NCBI GenBank assembly: GCA_964611185.1
Contig: CAZSXE010000013.1
Span: 1-53,466, forward strand
Length of the DNA stretch: 53,466 bases
Origin: CAAGNP01 sp964611185
GTDB taxonomy: Bacteria; Bacteroidota; Bacteroidia; Bacteroidales; UBA932
Reading direction: 5' to 3'
The position numbers and the translations under genes are program-made. Shown here one piece after another: positions 23,235 through 32,220 of the stretch. Position 1 is the first letter of the stretch. Every line of letters begins with the position of its first letter. The notes beneath the pieces were generated by a model. It was given only the letters and a program-made list of their open reading frames with translations, was not told the DNA's origin and made no database searches.

Positions 23235-25187
23235 TTATTTTGCCTCTTGTGCTACTATCGAACTCATTGCAGGCACTTTTAAAGGTTCACCGACTTTAAA
23301 TGTTTTACCTGTAAGAACATCTTTCATAGTAGGAGTTTTGCCGTTAAACATCTCCTGATAAGTATCCCACTTTATCTCCACCGCCTCAGAGGAGTTGTTA
23401 ATCATAACCATTATCTGCTTAGTGCAGCTTTTACAACAGCTGAAATACCTGAAATATACATAAAGATTAGAGCCGGAAGCGGGGAAGAAATGTTTCATCT
23501 TACCTTGAGTCACTGCTACTGCCGTTTTTCTGAAGTTGAGCAGTGTCTTTACATGATCTTGAAGAGATTTCTCATCCGCAGTCAATCCTTTTCCTGTAAA
23601 TGCATTCACTTTATCACCTTTCCATCCCCCCGGAAAATCTCTCCTTTCCTGAGAATGTCCGGAGGTACCATCTGCACTTGTCAGCATTATTTCATCTCCA
23701 TAATAAATCTGAGGAGTGCCGCGTGTAGTCAAGATAAGAGTATATGCATTTTTCATCCTGTTAAAATTCCTTTCGAGAACATACCCGGGGCGAGGTGTAT
23801 CGTGATTGGACATAAAAACGAGCAAATTACCGGGCTGAGTATAGACTTCGTCCAATGAAAAAGAATCATAGACCTTTCTAATCCCCTGCCCCCAATCCTC
23901 CACAGGCTTATTCTGATTAAAAGCGGAAATCTGATCTTGAAGATGAAAATCCATCACCATAGGGAGATGAGAAGTGTAGCCGTCACGATTTCTTACTTCC
24001 CAATCGGCCTCAAAAGGCTCCTTGTCAGAGTACGCAAATCCACATAACGATTTCTTTCCCCCCTCCCAATATGCAATTTCGGAAACTTCATGAAACCAGC
24101 ACTCTCCCACAATTGTAAGATTCGGATACTCTTTTAGTATGGAAGAAGTCCATTTTGAAATGGCATTTTTCTCACTATAAGGGAAAGTATCTACCCTTAA
24201 ACCATCAAGATCGGCATATTCAATCCACCATACGACATTTTGAATGAAGTACTGTAAGACAAACGGATTGGTTAAATTCATATCGGGCATAGTTCTGTCA
24301 AACCACCCTTTGGTACAAATATCCAAATCATATCTACTCGAGTGAGGGTCGGAATGGGTGGACATCGCAAAATTCGATACCGTATATTCGTCAAACTGAT
24401 TCACCCAGTCAGAAAACGGTAAATCTCTCATCCACCAATGAGCTGTACCGCAATGATTTAGCACAATATCCTGTATGAATTTCAACCCTTTCTTATGCGC
24501 GTTTTCCACAAGAGCTTTATATAGCTCATTATTTCCGTAACGAGGGTCCACCATATAGTAATCGGCACAAGCATATCCATGATAGGAATAACTCTTTTCA
24601 TCATCAAGCAAAACAGGTATGGGCCAAATACAGGTAACTCCCAGATCGGCAAGATAATCAAGGCTGTTTTCTATCCCTTTCAAGTCTCCTCCGTGTCGCC
24701 CTCCCAAGTTTTTCCTATCACCCTTTTCGATGGTAAGAGGAGATGAGTCATTGGAAGGATCGCCATTGGAAAATCTATCCGGAACCAAAAGATATAATAC
24801 ATCCGAGGGGCCGAAACTCACCCTTTGAGCAGAATGGTCGCGACGAGGGAAAAATTTGTAATTAAATGCAATTTTTTCACCATTTTTAGTCGAAATAGTG
24901 AAAGGATACTCTCCCGGGAGAAGATTTTCCCCCAATTTTATATCAATAAAAAGATAGTTGGGACTTTCGGCATCCCTAACCCCTTCTATCGAGATATTTT
25001 CATTGCCGGAGGCGACAGAAGAACCAGCCAAATCGGAGCCGTAAATCATCAAAGTCAAAGGAGTTTTCATCTCTGTCCACCAGAAAGGGGGCTCAATGCG
25101 CGAAATGCGCTCACCTCCCTGAGAAAATGCAAATAAAGCACTTGTAAAAAGGAACAAAGAGGCAATAATCGGAATTAATCGTTTCAT
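23235..25187 (-). CDS. susA: Periplasmic GH13 neopullulanase/cyclomaltodextrinase (SusA-like)
   Basis: The 650-residue enzyme has a signal peptide (cleaved near FAFSQ), an N-terminal cyclomaltodextrinase beta-domain (about 25-115, beginning IEPPFWWTEMKTPLTLMIYG) and a GH13 barrel. The four GH13 regions are readable: DIVLNH, GLRVDTFPY with nucleophile Asp333, VGECWFHE with acid/base Glu362, and SNHDTP with Asp462. A C-terminal beta domain ends the chain. SusA trims imported malto-oligosaccharides in the periplasm. It lacks a lipobox, unlike the two upstream GH13-related genes, which fits a soluble periplasmic location. It is the last gene of the locus, 9 bp after the previous stop. Confidence 0.9.
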   Translation of the reverse strand: MKRLIPIIASLFLFTSALFAFSQGGERISRIEPPFWWTEMKTPLTLMIYGSDLAGSSVASGNENISIEGVRDAESPNYLFIDIKLGENLLPGEYPFTISTKNGEKIAFNYKFFPRRDHSAQRVSFGPSDVLYLLVPDRFSNGDPSNDSSPLTIEKGDRKNLGGRHGGDLKGIENSLDYLADLGVTCIWPIPVLLDDEKSYSYHGYACADYYMVDPRYGNNELYKALVENAHKKGLKFIQDIVLNHCGTAHWWMRDLPFSDWVNQFDEYTVSNFAMSTHSDPHSSRYDLDICTKGWFDRTMPDMNLTNPFVLQYFIQNVVWWIEYADLDGLRVDTFPYSEKNAISKWTSSILKEYPNLTIVGECWFHEVSEIAYWEGGKKSLCGFAYSDKEPFEADWEVRNRDGYTSHLPMVMDFHLQDQISAFNQNKPVEDWGQGIRKVYDSFSLDEVYTQPGNLLVFMSNHDTPRPGYVLERNFNRMKNAYTLILTTRGTPQIYYGDEIMLTSADGTSGHSQERRDFPGGWKGDKVNAFTGKGLTADEKSLQDHVKTLLNFRKTAVAVTQGKMKHFFPASGSNLYVYFRYFSCCKSCTKQIMVMINNSSEAVEIKWDTYQEMFNGKTPTMKDVLTGKTFKVGEPLKVPAMSSIVAQEAK

Positions 25188-25196
25188 AATCGTCAG

Positions 25197-26483
25197 TTAA
25201 AAAATAAATTTATATCCGTGTGCAGGGAGAGAATCTTCTCCTTCTCTATATTTAAAAGTAATATCTTTATCTGAAAAGTTAAACAAAGCTACGAAATGAT
25301 CCTCATCTTTTTTCCTTTCAAATGCGAAAATCTCTTTAGGTTTATCTGTTTTCAGGATATTCAGATCTCCGCCTGAAGTCGGGGCATACATGGCTTTGTG
25401 GGCATCCCTCATCTGAATAAGCTCACTGTAAAACTGAGTCATATTTAAAGAATCGTTCCACTCGATAGGATCTCTCTTGAAAAATTCAAGTCGCCGAGAA
25501 AGCCCTGTTTCCTGTCCGGAATAGATAAGAGGCATTCCCGGAAAAGCAAAGGTGAGAGCTGCAAACTGCTTAACCGCATCTCCCATCCTTTCGTATTCGG
25601 AACCGGCCCACGAATTTTCATCATGATTGGAGGTAAAATTCAGCTGAATGCTTTTAGGAGAGAATTTTCGGGAATGGGAATGAATGTATGAAACCAAATC
25701 CTCAGCGGAGGCCTCACCCTTGGCAAGTTTGTTCATAATATGGTGCATTTCCCAGCCGTAATAAGCATCGAAAGCCTCTACATTTAGCTCTTCCTTCTCA
25801 GCTTCAGCTAAGAAAAAGAGATCCGACCTTACCTTTCTCAACTCTGAAAAGAGGTAATTCCACATATCAACGGGGACATTCCATGCTACATCACATCTAT
25901 ATCCATCCACCCCGCACTCCTGCACCCAGAATTTCATAGCATCAAGCATTGCGCTACGCATCTCTTTATTATCTAAGTCCAGCTGAGCGACATCTGACCA
26001 GTCAAACGGGGCGAGAATGGCTCCGAGACTATCTTTTACATACCACTCCGGATGCTCCGTTATCCAAGAATGATCTCTCGATGTGTGATTAGCTACCCAG
26101 TCGAGAATTACTTTCATACCCCTGTCATGAGCCGATTTGACTGTCTTTTTAAAATCCTCCAATGTCCCGAATTCGGGATTGATACCCTTGTAATCCATTA
26201 CGGAATAATAACTTCCAAGTTCACCTTTTCGTTCCACTACCCCGATAGGATGGAGAGGCATAAACCACAAAATATCGACTCCGAGCCCGGCAAGACGATC
26301 CAAATGATTGTCAAAAGCGGCTAATGTCCCCTCTTGTGTAAATTGGCGCAGATTTACTTCATAAATAACAGCATCTTGAGTCCACGACGGATGGACAACA
26401 TGAGTCCGAGGAGCATGGCTGCATGAAGAAAGAAAGAGAGCAATCGATAAAAAAGAAATAATAAAAAGTAAAAATCTATTCAT
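25197..26483 (-). CDS. GH13 alpha-amylase family lipoprotein
   Basis: The 428-residue protein has a lipoprotein signal with lipobox LSSC (Cys21) and a compact GH13 domain. Region I is DWVANH, region II GYRCDVAW with nucleophile Asp198, region III FLAEAEK with Glu227, and region IV TSNHDEN with Asp288. A short beta domain closes the protein (FVALFNFSDKDITFKYREG). The serine-poor start lacks aspartates at +2 and +3 that would signal surface export in Bacteroidota, so location (periplasmic or surface) is open. It probably hydrolyses alpha-1,4-glucans; this small form resembles maltogenic or glucan-hydrolysing amylases. It sits between the barrel-less paralogue and susA, 9-10 bp from each. Confidence 0.88.
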   Translation of the reverse strand: MNRFLLFIISFLSIALFLSSCSHAPRTHVVHPSWTQDAVIYEVNLRQFTQEGTLAAFDNHLDRLAGLGVDILWFMPLHPIGVVERKGELGSYYSVMDYKGINPEFGTLEDFKKTVKSAHDRGMKVILDWVANHTSRDHSWITEHPEWYVKDSLGAILAPFDWSDVAQLDLDNKEMRSAMLDAMKFWVQECGVDGYRCDVAWNVPVDMWNYLFSELRKVRSDLFFLAEAEKEELNVEAFDAYYGWEMHHIMNKLAKGEASAEDLVSYIHSHSRKFSPKSIQLNFTSNHDENSWAGSEYERMGDAVKQFAALTFAFPGMPLIYSGQETGLSRRLEFFKRDPIEWNDSLNMTQFYSELIQMRDAHKAMYAPTSGGDLNILKTDKPKEIFAFERKKDEDHFVALFNFSDKDITFKYREGEDSLPAHGYKFIF

Positions 26484-26492
26484 AGCTTTATG

Positions 26493-27425
26493 TTATTTAA
26501 TATTGTCAATTACAAGTTCAGAATGTGGATTGATTTCCAAAGAGATGGTGTTTTTTCCCTTGTATTTCAGCCCCAAAGGAAGATTTAGAGATAATTTCTT
26601 TTTTTCCGAAGAATTATTTTTAGTAACTATCACATAATCACCCATATATATCGAAATATCAGATAATAAATCATTTGAAAGATATAATATATAATAATCT
26701 CCTAATATAGAAATCATCTCCCTTTTAGAGAGAGTACCGTCAGCTAAAGAGGCCAAAAGGCTATCTGAACTATCCACATCGGTCTCTTTTAAAGTAGAAG
26801 GGTCAGTTATCACTCTACCATATTGGACAGGGATGAGGAGATCATTTCCCACTCCGTTTTCATTTGAAACAAAAACTCTGAGATATGAGCGTTCGAGAGC
26901 CTCAGCGTTTTCAGGCACAGAAACAGAAAAAGTACCCTTATCACTATATTCGACAAATCTGCTGTCTAACACCGTGTTCTGCCACAAAATCAAGTAATTG
27001 GCCGGTGTGTTCTGCGTTTTAAAAAACACCTTATTCCCTGGGAAGTTAATTCCCACCGAGGATATAAAAGGGAGGTTCTCTAAAAATATTTTATCCAAAT
27101 TGCGTTCATATACTATCACCCCTTTTTCTCCGCTGCCTATACCTATTTCGAGAAATGACAGCATGGGAGAGGCAGAAGAAGAGACAATAGCCACAGTATC
27201 ATAATTTCCATTCAAAGAGAGAGGAATGACCATATTATCGGCAGATTTTATATATTTAATATCTTTTATCAACGGATAGTAATCTCTTATTACTAAGATA
27301 GATGTATCCGATTCAGCCTGGTAAGGGGTAGAGAGTGGTGCCGAATCGAAAAAAGGAGATTGCTTTACCCTTTCAGAACAAGAACAAAGGGTAAAAATTA
27401 TAAATATAAATATAATCTTACGCAT
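26493..27425 (-). CDS. Barrel-less GH13-like lipoprotein (N- and C-terminal beta domains only)
   Basis: The 310-residue lipoprotein (lipobox LCSC, Cys16) has two beta-rich parts. Residues about 25-200 resemble the N-terminal domains of Bacteroidota GH13 enzymes and end in LLIPVQYGRVITDPSTL, the phrase that in those enzymes leads into the catalytic barrel. After a short linker, residues about 230-310 (GDYYILYLSND, YMGDYVIVTKNNSSEKKKLSLNLP) resemble the C-terminal GH13 beta domain. None of the four GH13 catalytic regions is present, and the roughly 350-residue barrel is missing, yet the frame is clean. I infer an enzyme-derived, non-catalytic glucan-binding or accessory lipoprotein; a recent internal deletion is the alternative. 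I chose the ATG at 27425 for its typical lipoprotein signal. Confidence 0.65.
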   Translation of the reverse strand: MRKIIFIFIIFTLCSCSERVKQSPFFDSAPLSTPYQAESDTSILVIRDYYPLIKDIKYIKSADNMVIPLSLNGNYDTVAIVSSSASPMLSFLEIGIGSGEKGVIVYERNLDKIFLENLPFISSVGINFPGNKVFFKTQNTPANYLILWQNTVLDSRFVEYSDKGTFSVSVPENAEALERSYLRVFVSNENGVGNDLLIPVQYGRVITDPSTLKETDVDSSDSLLASLADGTLSKREMISILGDYYILYLSNDLLSDISIYMGDYVIVTKNNSSEKKKLSLNLPLGLKYKGKNTISLEINPHSELVIDNIK

Positions 27426-27432
27426 ATAATCG

Positions 27433-29502
27433 TTATTTATATAATTCAAACACTACTGAAGAATATCCATCCATTCTCAACTGATAGACTCCTGCCGAAT
27501 TGGATCTGATATATACTCCTCCCTGCCGGGCAATGACACTCCTCAAAGGGTCTTCTATGTTGAAAGTAACAGCCGAGGAACTCATATTGTGGAAAACAAG
27601 AGCCCTTTCACTTTCAAATACTCTATACCACGCAGCCACCGATGTCAGTGCTCCTGCAGAATTTTCGTTGATTGAAGGGTGTTTAATCATTTTTCCATGG
27701 CTCAAGGCAGGATAAATATTTCTCGCCTTGGCAAATGAATTATAGACACTATAAACAGATGCAGTATCTGCTATTTGAGAAGGAACATCCTTTATAGCGC
27801 TCTTCATCGATGCATCTATCTTATCTGTATATGTCGTGGTGTAGCTATCGCCCCAATACATGGGAGCCCTGACATATTCGTCTCCGTTGGTCTTTTCACC
27901 ATAATAGCCGAGCTCCTCTCCGTAATAAATATATGGTTCCCCGCCCGAAGTAAGGAGGACGGCACCTGCAAGTTTCTCCTTGGCTGCCATCTTTCCGAAA
28001 TCGGAACCGACTCGCACCTCATCGTGATTTGAAAGCTTGGTAGCTTCTATATAATCTGAGCGGTGGGTCTGGTACATAGCCTGATATGAGATTATTTCAT
28101 TGGCAAAAGAAGATCCTTTTCCACCGTTTATTGCATCTTTTAATTTCCACCAAAATGAAAATTCAAAGAGTGCAGGGAGGCCCTGATAATATTGCGCCAC
28201 TGCGCTTGCATCTGAAAACACTTCTCCTACCATATAAATATCTTCAGAATGAGTTTTACGAAAATAGGTGTTTAATTCATTGTAAAACTTCTTAAGGAAA
28301 AGAGGATTTTCGGAGGAACGCTCGTTATGATAAATATGTTTTACGGCATCAAGTCTGAGGCCGTCTATTCCCGCATCAATCCATATTTTGGCAGCATCGG
28401 TAATGGCTTTGAATGCATTGGATTTTTCGCAAGTATCCACAGCTCCATAATTCAAATCTGCAAACCAATTGGTCCAAAAATGGGAGTGATATTTTACACT
28501 TCCGGGCATCTGAACATCCAAGACATCGTTGTTGTTGGAAGAGTTATAGAGTCTGAACGGAACTCCAAGCTGAATCACATTTGCTGCCCCTTTTCCACCA
28601 TATTTAGTATTTGCAGGCCATTCGTTTCCATTAACAGTTCTCACAAGGAATCCCCATGGAGAGCTGAAATCCACATTCAGGGTATAAATGCCGTTCCCTT
28701 TGTTATAAAACTTCTTCGCCACACCCGGATCGCCGAAATAAAGGTATTTGGCATCTTTAGTAGATTGATCCGCATTATCGGAATCTACTGTATTTGAAGA
28801 TGTTACAGTAATAGTGGGAGCAGAAGGCTGAGTCCAGTCGAGGGTAAAGAGGTATTTTGTTTTTGTGGTAGAAGAGATAGAAAACCACTGCCCTGCATCG
28901 TATCCTGAAGAGCCTTCGGTCGCAATCATCGGAATTTTGCCTGCTGTAATATCATTTTGTGGATTTTCGGAAAAAATAAAATAATCCCTGAATAAATTAT
29001 CGGCAGAAGAATATGCCTCTTTAAACCAGGGATGATCCTTCCCCGTATGATTTATCACATAATCCAAATAGATTTTAATACCCCTCTGATGTGCCTGCTG
29101 AATCAGATTGTTAAAATCGGACATAGTTCCGAACCGAGGATTTAAAGCAGAATAGTCCGTAACATCATACCCGTGATATGACATACAGGGATGAATCGGA
29201 GAGATCCATATCGCTGAAATTCCAAGATTATCTATATAATCAAGCTTATCTGTCAACCCCTGAATATCTCCCCATCCATCTCCGTTTTTATCGGCGAAAG
29301 AGTACATAAGCATCTGATAAGAAATGGCTCCGCGTTTGACCTCGTCCCACTCCTTAGGTGTAGGTTTTACGACTCTGAAGTCCTCTGTGACTACCAAAGA
29401 AGTGTCATTTTCCCCCGGATTTACAGGCCCCACAGGCTTTTCACAAGAACACGCAAAAAACAATAGAGGTAAAAGCAAAATAGCAATAAACATTTTTTTC
29501 AT
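27433..29502 (-). CDS. susG: Surface alpha-amylase SusG with CBM58-like insertion
   Basis: The 689-residue lipoprotein (cysteines at 18 and 20 of ACSC) carries a GH13 barrel. The regions are YLDYVINH, GLRLDAVKH with nucleophile Asp385, VGEVFS with Glu427, and LSNHDE with Asp494. Between barrel strand 3 and region II lies an inserted beta domain at about 215-335 (from YLFTLDWTQPSAP to NNDVLDVQMPGS), at the position and size of CBM58 in SusG of B. thetaiotaomicron. SusG is the cell-surface enzyme that makes the first cuts in starch. It is fifth in the operon and 127 bp downstream of the SusE/F gene, past a hairpin. Confidence 0.93.
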   Translation of the reverse strand: MKKMFIAILLLPLLFFACSCEKPVGPVNPGENDTSLVVTEDFRVVKPTPKEWDEVKRGAISYQMLMYSFADKNGDGWGDIQGLTDKLDYIDNLGISAIWISPIHPCMSYHGYDVTDYSALNPRFGTMSDFNNLIQQAHQRGIKIYLDYVINHTGKDHPWFKEAYSSADNLFRDYFIFSENPQNDITAGKIPMIATEGSSGYDAGQWFSISSTTKTKYLFTLDWTQPSAPTITVTSSNTVDSDNADQSTKDAKYLYFGDPGVAKKFYNKGNGIYTLNVDFSSPWGFLVRTVNGNEWPANTKYGGKGAANVIQLGVPFRLYNSSNNNDVLDVQMPGSVKYHSHFWTNWFADLNYGAVDTCEKSNAFKAITDAAKIWIDAGIDGLRLDAVKHIYHNERSSENPLFLKKFYNELNTYFRKTHSEDIYMVGEVFSDASAVAQYYQGLPALFEFSFWWKLKDAINGGKGSSFANEIISYQAMYQTHRSDYIEATKLSNHDEVRVGSDFGKMAAKEKLAGAVLLTSGGEPYIYYGEELGYYGEKTNGDEYVRAPMYWGDSYTTTYTDKIDASMKSAIKDVPSQIADTASVYSVYNSFAKARNIYPALSHGKMIKHPSINENSAGALTSVAAWYRVFESERALVFHNMSSSAVTFNIEDPLRSVIARQGGVYIRSNSAGVYQLRMDGYSSVVFELYK

Positions 29503-29585
29503 GATGCCAATATACAAAATATTATAACTTCCCCTGCCATCATCATAATGGCTCAGTCGCAAACATATTAATAATTTAATTTGTA

Positions 29586-29613
29586 ATTAGTGCGCCGGTC
29601 AAGGCGCACTAAT
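29586..29613 (-). terminator. Perfect 11-bp hairpin inside the starch operon
   Basis: ATTAGTGCGCC (29586-29596), loop GGTCAA, GGCGCACTAAT (29603-29613). It lies between the SusE/F stop and susG. An AT-rich tract without a long T run follows in the direction of transcription. It may act as a partial terminator or an RNA-stabilising 3' end, keeping susC-susE levels above the enzyme genes. Confidence 0.55.
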
Positions 29614-29629
29614 CTAAAGTAAACAGCTA

Positions 29630-32191
29630 TTATTGAGCTGTAATGGTCAGTTTGTTGGCTTTACTGTCGAAAACCACTTTATATTTTCCTGCAGCGGGGG
29701 CAGAAATATCTTTCCCCGGAGCCGAAGCATCAAAAGCAGTACCGCTGGTAAATACAAATCCCTCTGATGAAGCACCACGAACATCTTCATCACCCCAGCT
29801 ACCGCGATAACGAATCTTGAAACCTCCTTCAATATTTACCACAGGGCTTTCCCAAACATTCTCCGAAGTTTCATACATCCAAATATCTTTGGTCCACTCA
29901 TCTCCATTTATCTTGCCGATAAGAGCCCATGCACTTGTAACTACGAGTTTCCCTGCATTCTTATCATATTTGGTCTTATAAACGGCAGTTTCAGGAACTT
30001 TGATATTTTTTCCTCCGGCGGTGGCAGTAAATTCGGAACCCACCTTAATGGGATCATCTACACTATTACCCATATCTCCGGCAGCCCAATCGTTGTTGAA
30101 ACGAATCTTAAATGACTTATCCTTTTCTACCAATAAATAACTGCTTTCCCATACACCCGAAGAAGTTTCGGCCATATAAAAATCTGTTCCCCAGCCTGTC
30201 CCTTCAACATCACCGGTAACAGACCAGTTGTTCTGACTTGGAACGGCTACTACCTTGTTAATGAAAGGATTGTAGGTGAAGACAAATTTATCTGTGGATG
30301 GAGCCGAAATATTTTGACCGGGGCTTGTAACACCAAAGGAAGTTCCGGAAGTGAATGTGAAATTTTCACTTTCAGCTCCACGGGTATTTTCATCTGCCCA
30401 GCTATTATTGTAACGAAGTTTAAAGCCTCCCTCGATAGATACCGGAGTACTTCTCCAAATTCCATAAGAATAATTAGTCATATAAAAATCCGAATTCCAA
30501 GAAGTGCCGTCAATCTGTCCTATNNNNNNNNNNNNNNNNNNNNNNNNNNNNNNNNNNNNNNNNNNNNNNNNNNNNNNNNNNNNNNNNNNNNNNNNNNNNN
30601 NNNNNNNNNNNNNNNNNNNNNNNACAGGATCGCTTGTCCAAACATCTCCATCCTTGGTCATAAAGAAATCTTTGTTCCACTCACTACCTTCGATTTTTCC
30701 AATCAAAGACCATTTATTACCCATGTTGGAAACAACAATTGTGTTTGCAGTGGTATCAAATGCTACCTGATATAGTGCTTTTTCAGAAACCTTGAAATTT
30801 TTCCCTCCGCTCACCACATTAGTAGGAGTATCAAGAACAATCTCCACAGGCTCCACTTCCCCTTCTGCTCCACGATTTACCCCCCAATCTGCGCCATAGC
30901 GCAATTTGAACTGACCGGCAATAGTGGCGACACCTGTCCAGACACCTCCTGATTCGCTCATATTTACATCAGTACTCCAATACTTGGTATCATCATCACC
31001 TAATTCGCCTATAATAGACCAGTACTTAACTTCCGGCTCGGGCGGAACATCCTTTCCGGGCTCTTCCTTGCCGTACATAGTAGGATCTATGGTATATTTA
31101 AGTTCATTTGAGTTATTGATGTAAGCATAGATACGGTACTGACCTGCTTCGATAGGAATATTACCTCCTTTCGGAACAAGAGCTCCACTGGCTCCACCCC
31201 ATTCATTGTCCCATGCTCCGTCAAGTCTGATCTTAAATTCGGTAGCAGATGCAAGATCGACATCAGCCCAGAACCTGCTCTTGTACTGATTGAAAGTCAT
31301 TACCACATCGTCATTCCAGTTTCCGTTAAGACCGATCAATCCCATTTTATCGAAACCGAACTTCATCTTCAACTCTAAAGAAGAGGTATTGATAGCAAAT
31401 TTGTAATATCTGTGACTTCTGTATTTGGTGATATTCTGCCCGTCATTACCTTTAATAAGGTTAAGAACAGGAGCATCTTGAGCAGCTGGATCATCTTTAA
31501 CTGTACCCCAGTTCATATTGGGATCATTCCAGTCAGCCTGACCTGTAATCTTGAAACCGTTTTTATAGTGATCAGATTCTGGATCAGTGGCATTTTCTCC
31601 AAAATCAATTACACCTTCGTAATTGATTTCATCTTCAGCATAACTGTAAAGGAATTCAGCCTCTTCGTGCTTCCATCCGTTGAATGCACCCAAAACCCAA
31701 ACTTTAGGGTATTCCCTTTCAGCATTAAACGGAGTAACCGCTGTGGCAATAATATTGGATGCCAACTCATAACCTACGCTGCTTGATTCCCCCATCCACT
31801 GAGCTTTCACCATAAATTCCACATTGGCCGGAGTGCCGGCAATACAGCCCAAAGCGATAAGAGCAGTATTAAGTTTCGTAGCCTTAACCACAATAGTATC
31901 CTGAGGAGATGTGGCAGATTCGAGAGTTTTCGCATTGGCAAACTCGTTTCCGGCCAAATCCACATAGACTGTGTATTTGATCGAAACAGGTATTCCAAAA
32001 CTTGCATTTGCAAACCTGAATGTGTCAAATGCCCCTCCGTCTTCAAGGACATAGCTTTCGCCAATAACCTGCAAAACAGGAGTCACCGCATTATCAGGAT
32101 TATAAACAGGGCCTCTTTCATCCTGCATACAAGATGTCGCAAAAAAGATACTCAGCAACATCAATGTTAGAATATTAAATATTTTTTTCAT
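29630..32191 (-). CDS. SusE/SusF-like multi-domain starch-binding surface lipoprotein
   Basis: The lipoprotein (lipobox ATSC, Cys21) begins with a SusE-type N-terminal domain (residues about 25-145, with ITPVLQV-like opening and ASGE-type beta strands). It is followed by at least seven CBM-like modules. The last five share the pattern xWSLIGKIxGxxWxxDxxM, then GGFKLRY, then a DxxxNxxxxS ending, each about 100 residues. SusE and SusF of B. thetaiotaomicron carry two and three starch-binding modules; this one is longer. The assembly gap 30524-30623 lies inside the repeats, so the stated length (853 codons with 34 unknown) is not real. Position after susD fits the sus order. Confidence 0.85.
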   Translation of the reverse strand: MKKIFNILTLMLLSIFFATSCMQDERGPVYNPDNAVTPVLQVIGESYVLEDGGAFDTFRFANASFGIPVSIKYTVYVDLAGNEFANAKTLESATSPQDTIVVKATKLNTALIALGCIAGTPANVEFMVKAQWMGESSSVGYELASNIIATAVTPFNAEREYPKVWVLGAFNGWKHEEAEFLYSYAEDEINYEGVIDFGENATDPESDHYKNGFKITGQADWNDPNMNWGTVKDDPAAQDAPVLNLIKGNDGQNITKYRSHRYYKFAINTSSLELKMKFGFDKMGLIGLNGNWNDDVVMTFNQYKSRFWADVDLASATEFKIRLDGAWDNEWGGASGALVPKGGNIPIEAGQYRIYAYINNSNELKYTIDPTMYGKEEPGKDVPPEPEVKYWSIIGELGDDDTKYWSTDVNMSESGGVWTGVATIAGQFKLRYGADWGVNRGAEGEVEPVEIVLDTPTNVVSGGKNFKVSEKALYQVAFDTTANTIVVSNMGNKWSLIGKIEGSEWNKDFFMTKDGDVWTSDPXXXXXXXXXXXXXXXXXXXXXXXXXXXXXXXXXXIGQIDGTSWNSDFYMTNYSYGIWRSTPVSIEGGFKLRYNNSWADENTRGAESENFTFTSGTSFGVTSPGQNISAPSTDKFVFTYNPFINKVVAVPSQNNWSVTGDVEGTGWGTDFYMAETSSGVWESSYLLVEKDKSFKIRFNNDWAAGDMGNSVDDPIKVGSEFTATAGGKNIKVPETAVYKTKYDKNAGKLVVTSAWALIGKINGDEWTKDIWMYETSENVWESPVVNIEGGFKIRYRGSWGDEDVRGASSEGFVFTSGTAFDASAPGKDISAPAAGKYKVVFDSKANKLTITAQ
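30524..30623. other. Assembly gap of 100 N inside tandem repeat modules
   Basis: Exactly 100 N in a row is the usual placeholder for an unknown length. It falls between module halves of the SusE/F-like gene, where near-identical repeats would defeat short-read assembly. Comparing flanking modules, about 72-74 codons are needed to finish the broken module, more than the 34 codons that fit. Confidence 0.95.
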
Positions 32192-32220
32192 AATCATTAT
32201 TCTTTAAAATGTAACAATTC

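Noticed and set aside
28327..28797. 156-codon open frame antisense to susG
   Set aside because: It lies wholly inside susG, has no signal, family motif or promoter, and its composition is that of a shadow frame.
29640..31080. Regular repeats as a CRISPR array
   Set aside because: The roughly 300-bp repeats are protein modules of the SusE/F-like gene, degenerate at DNA level and in frame.
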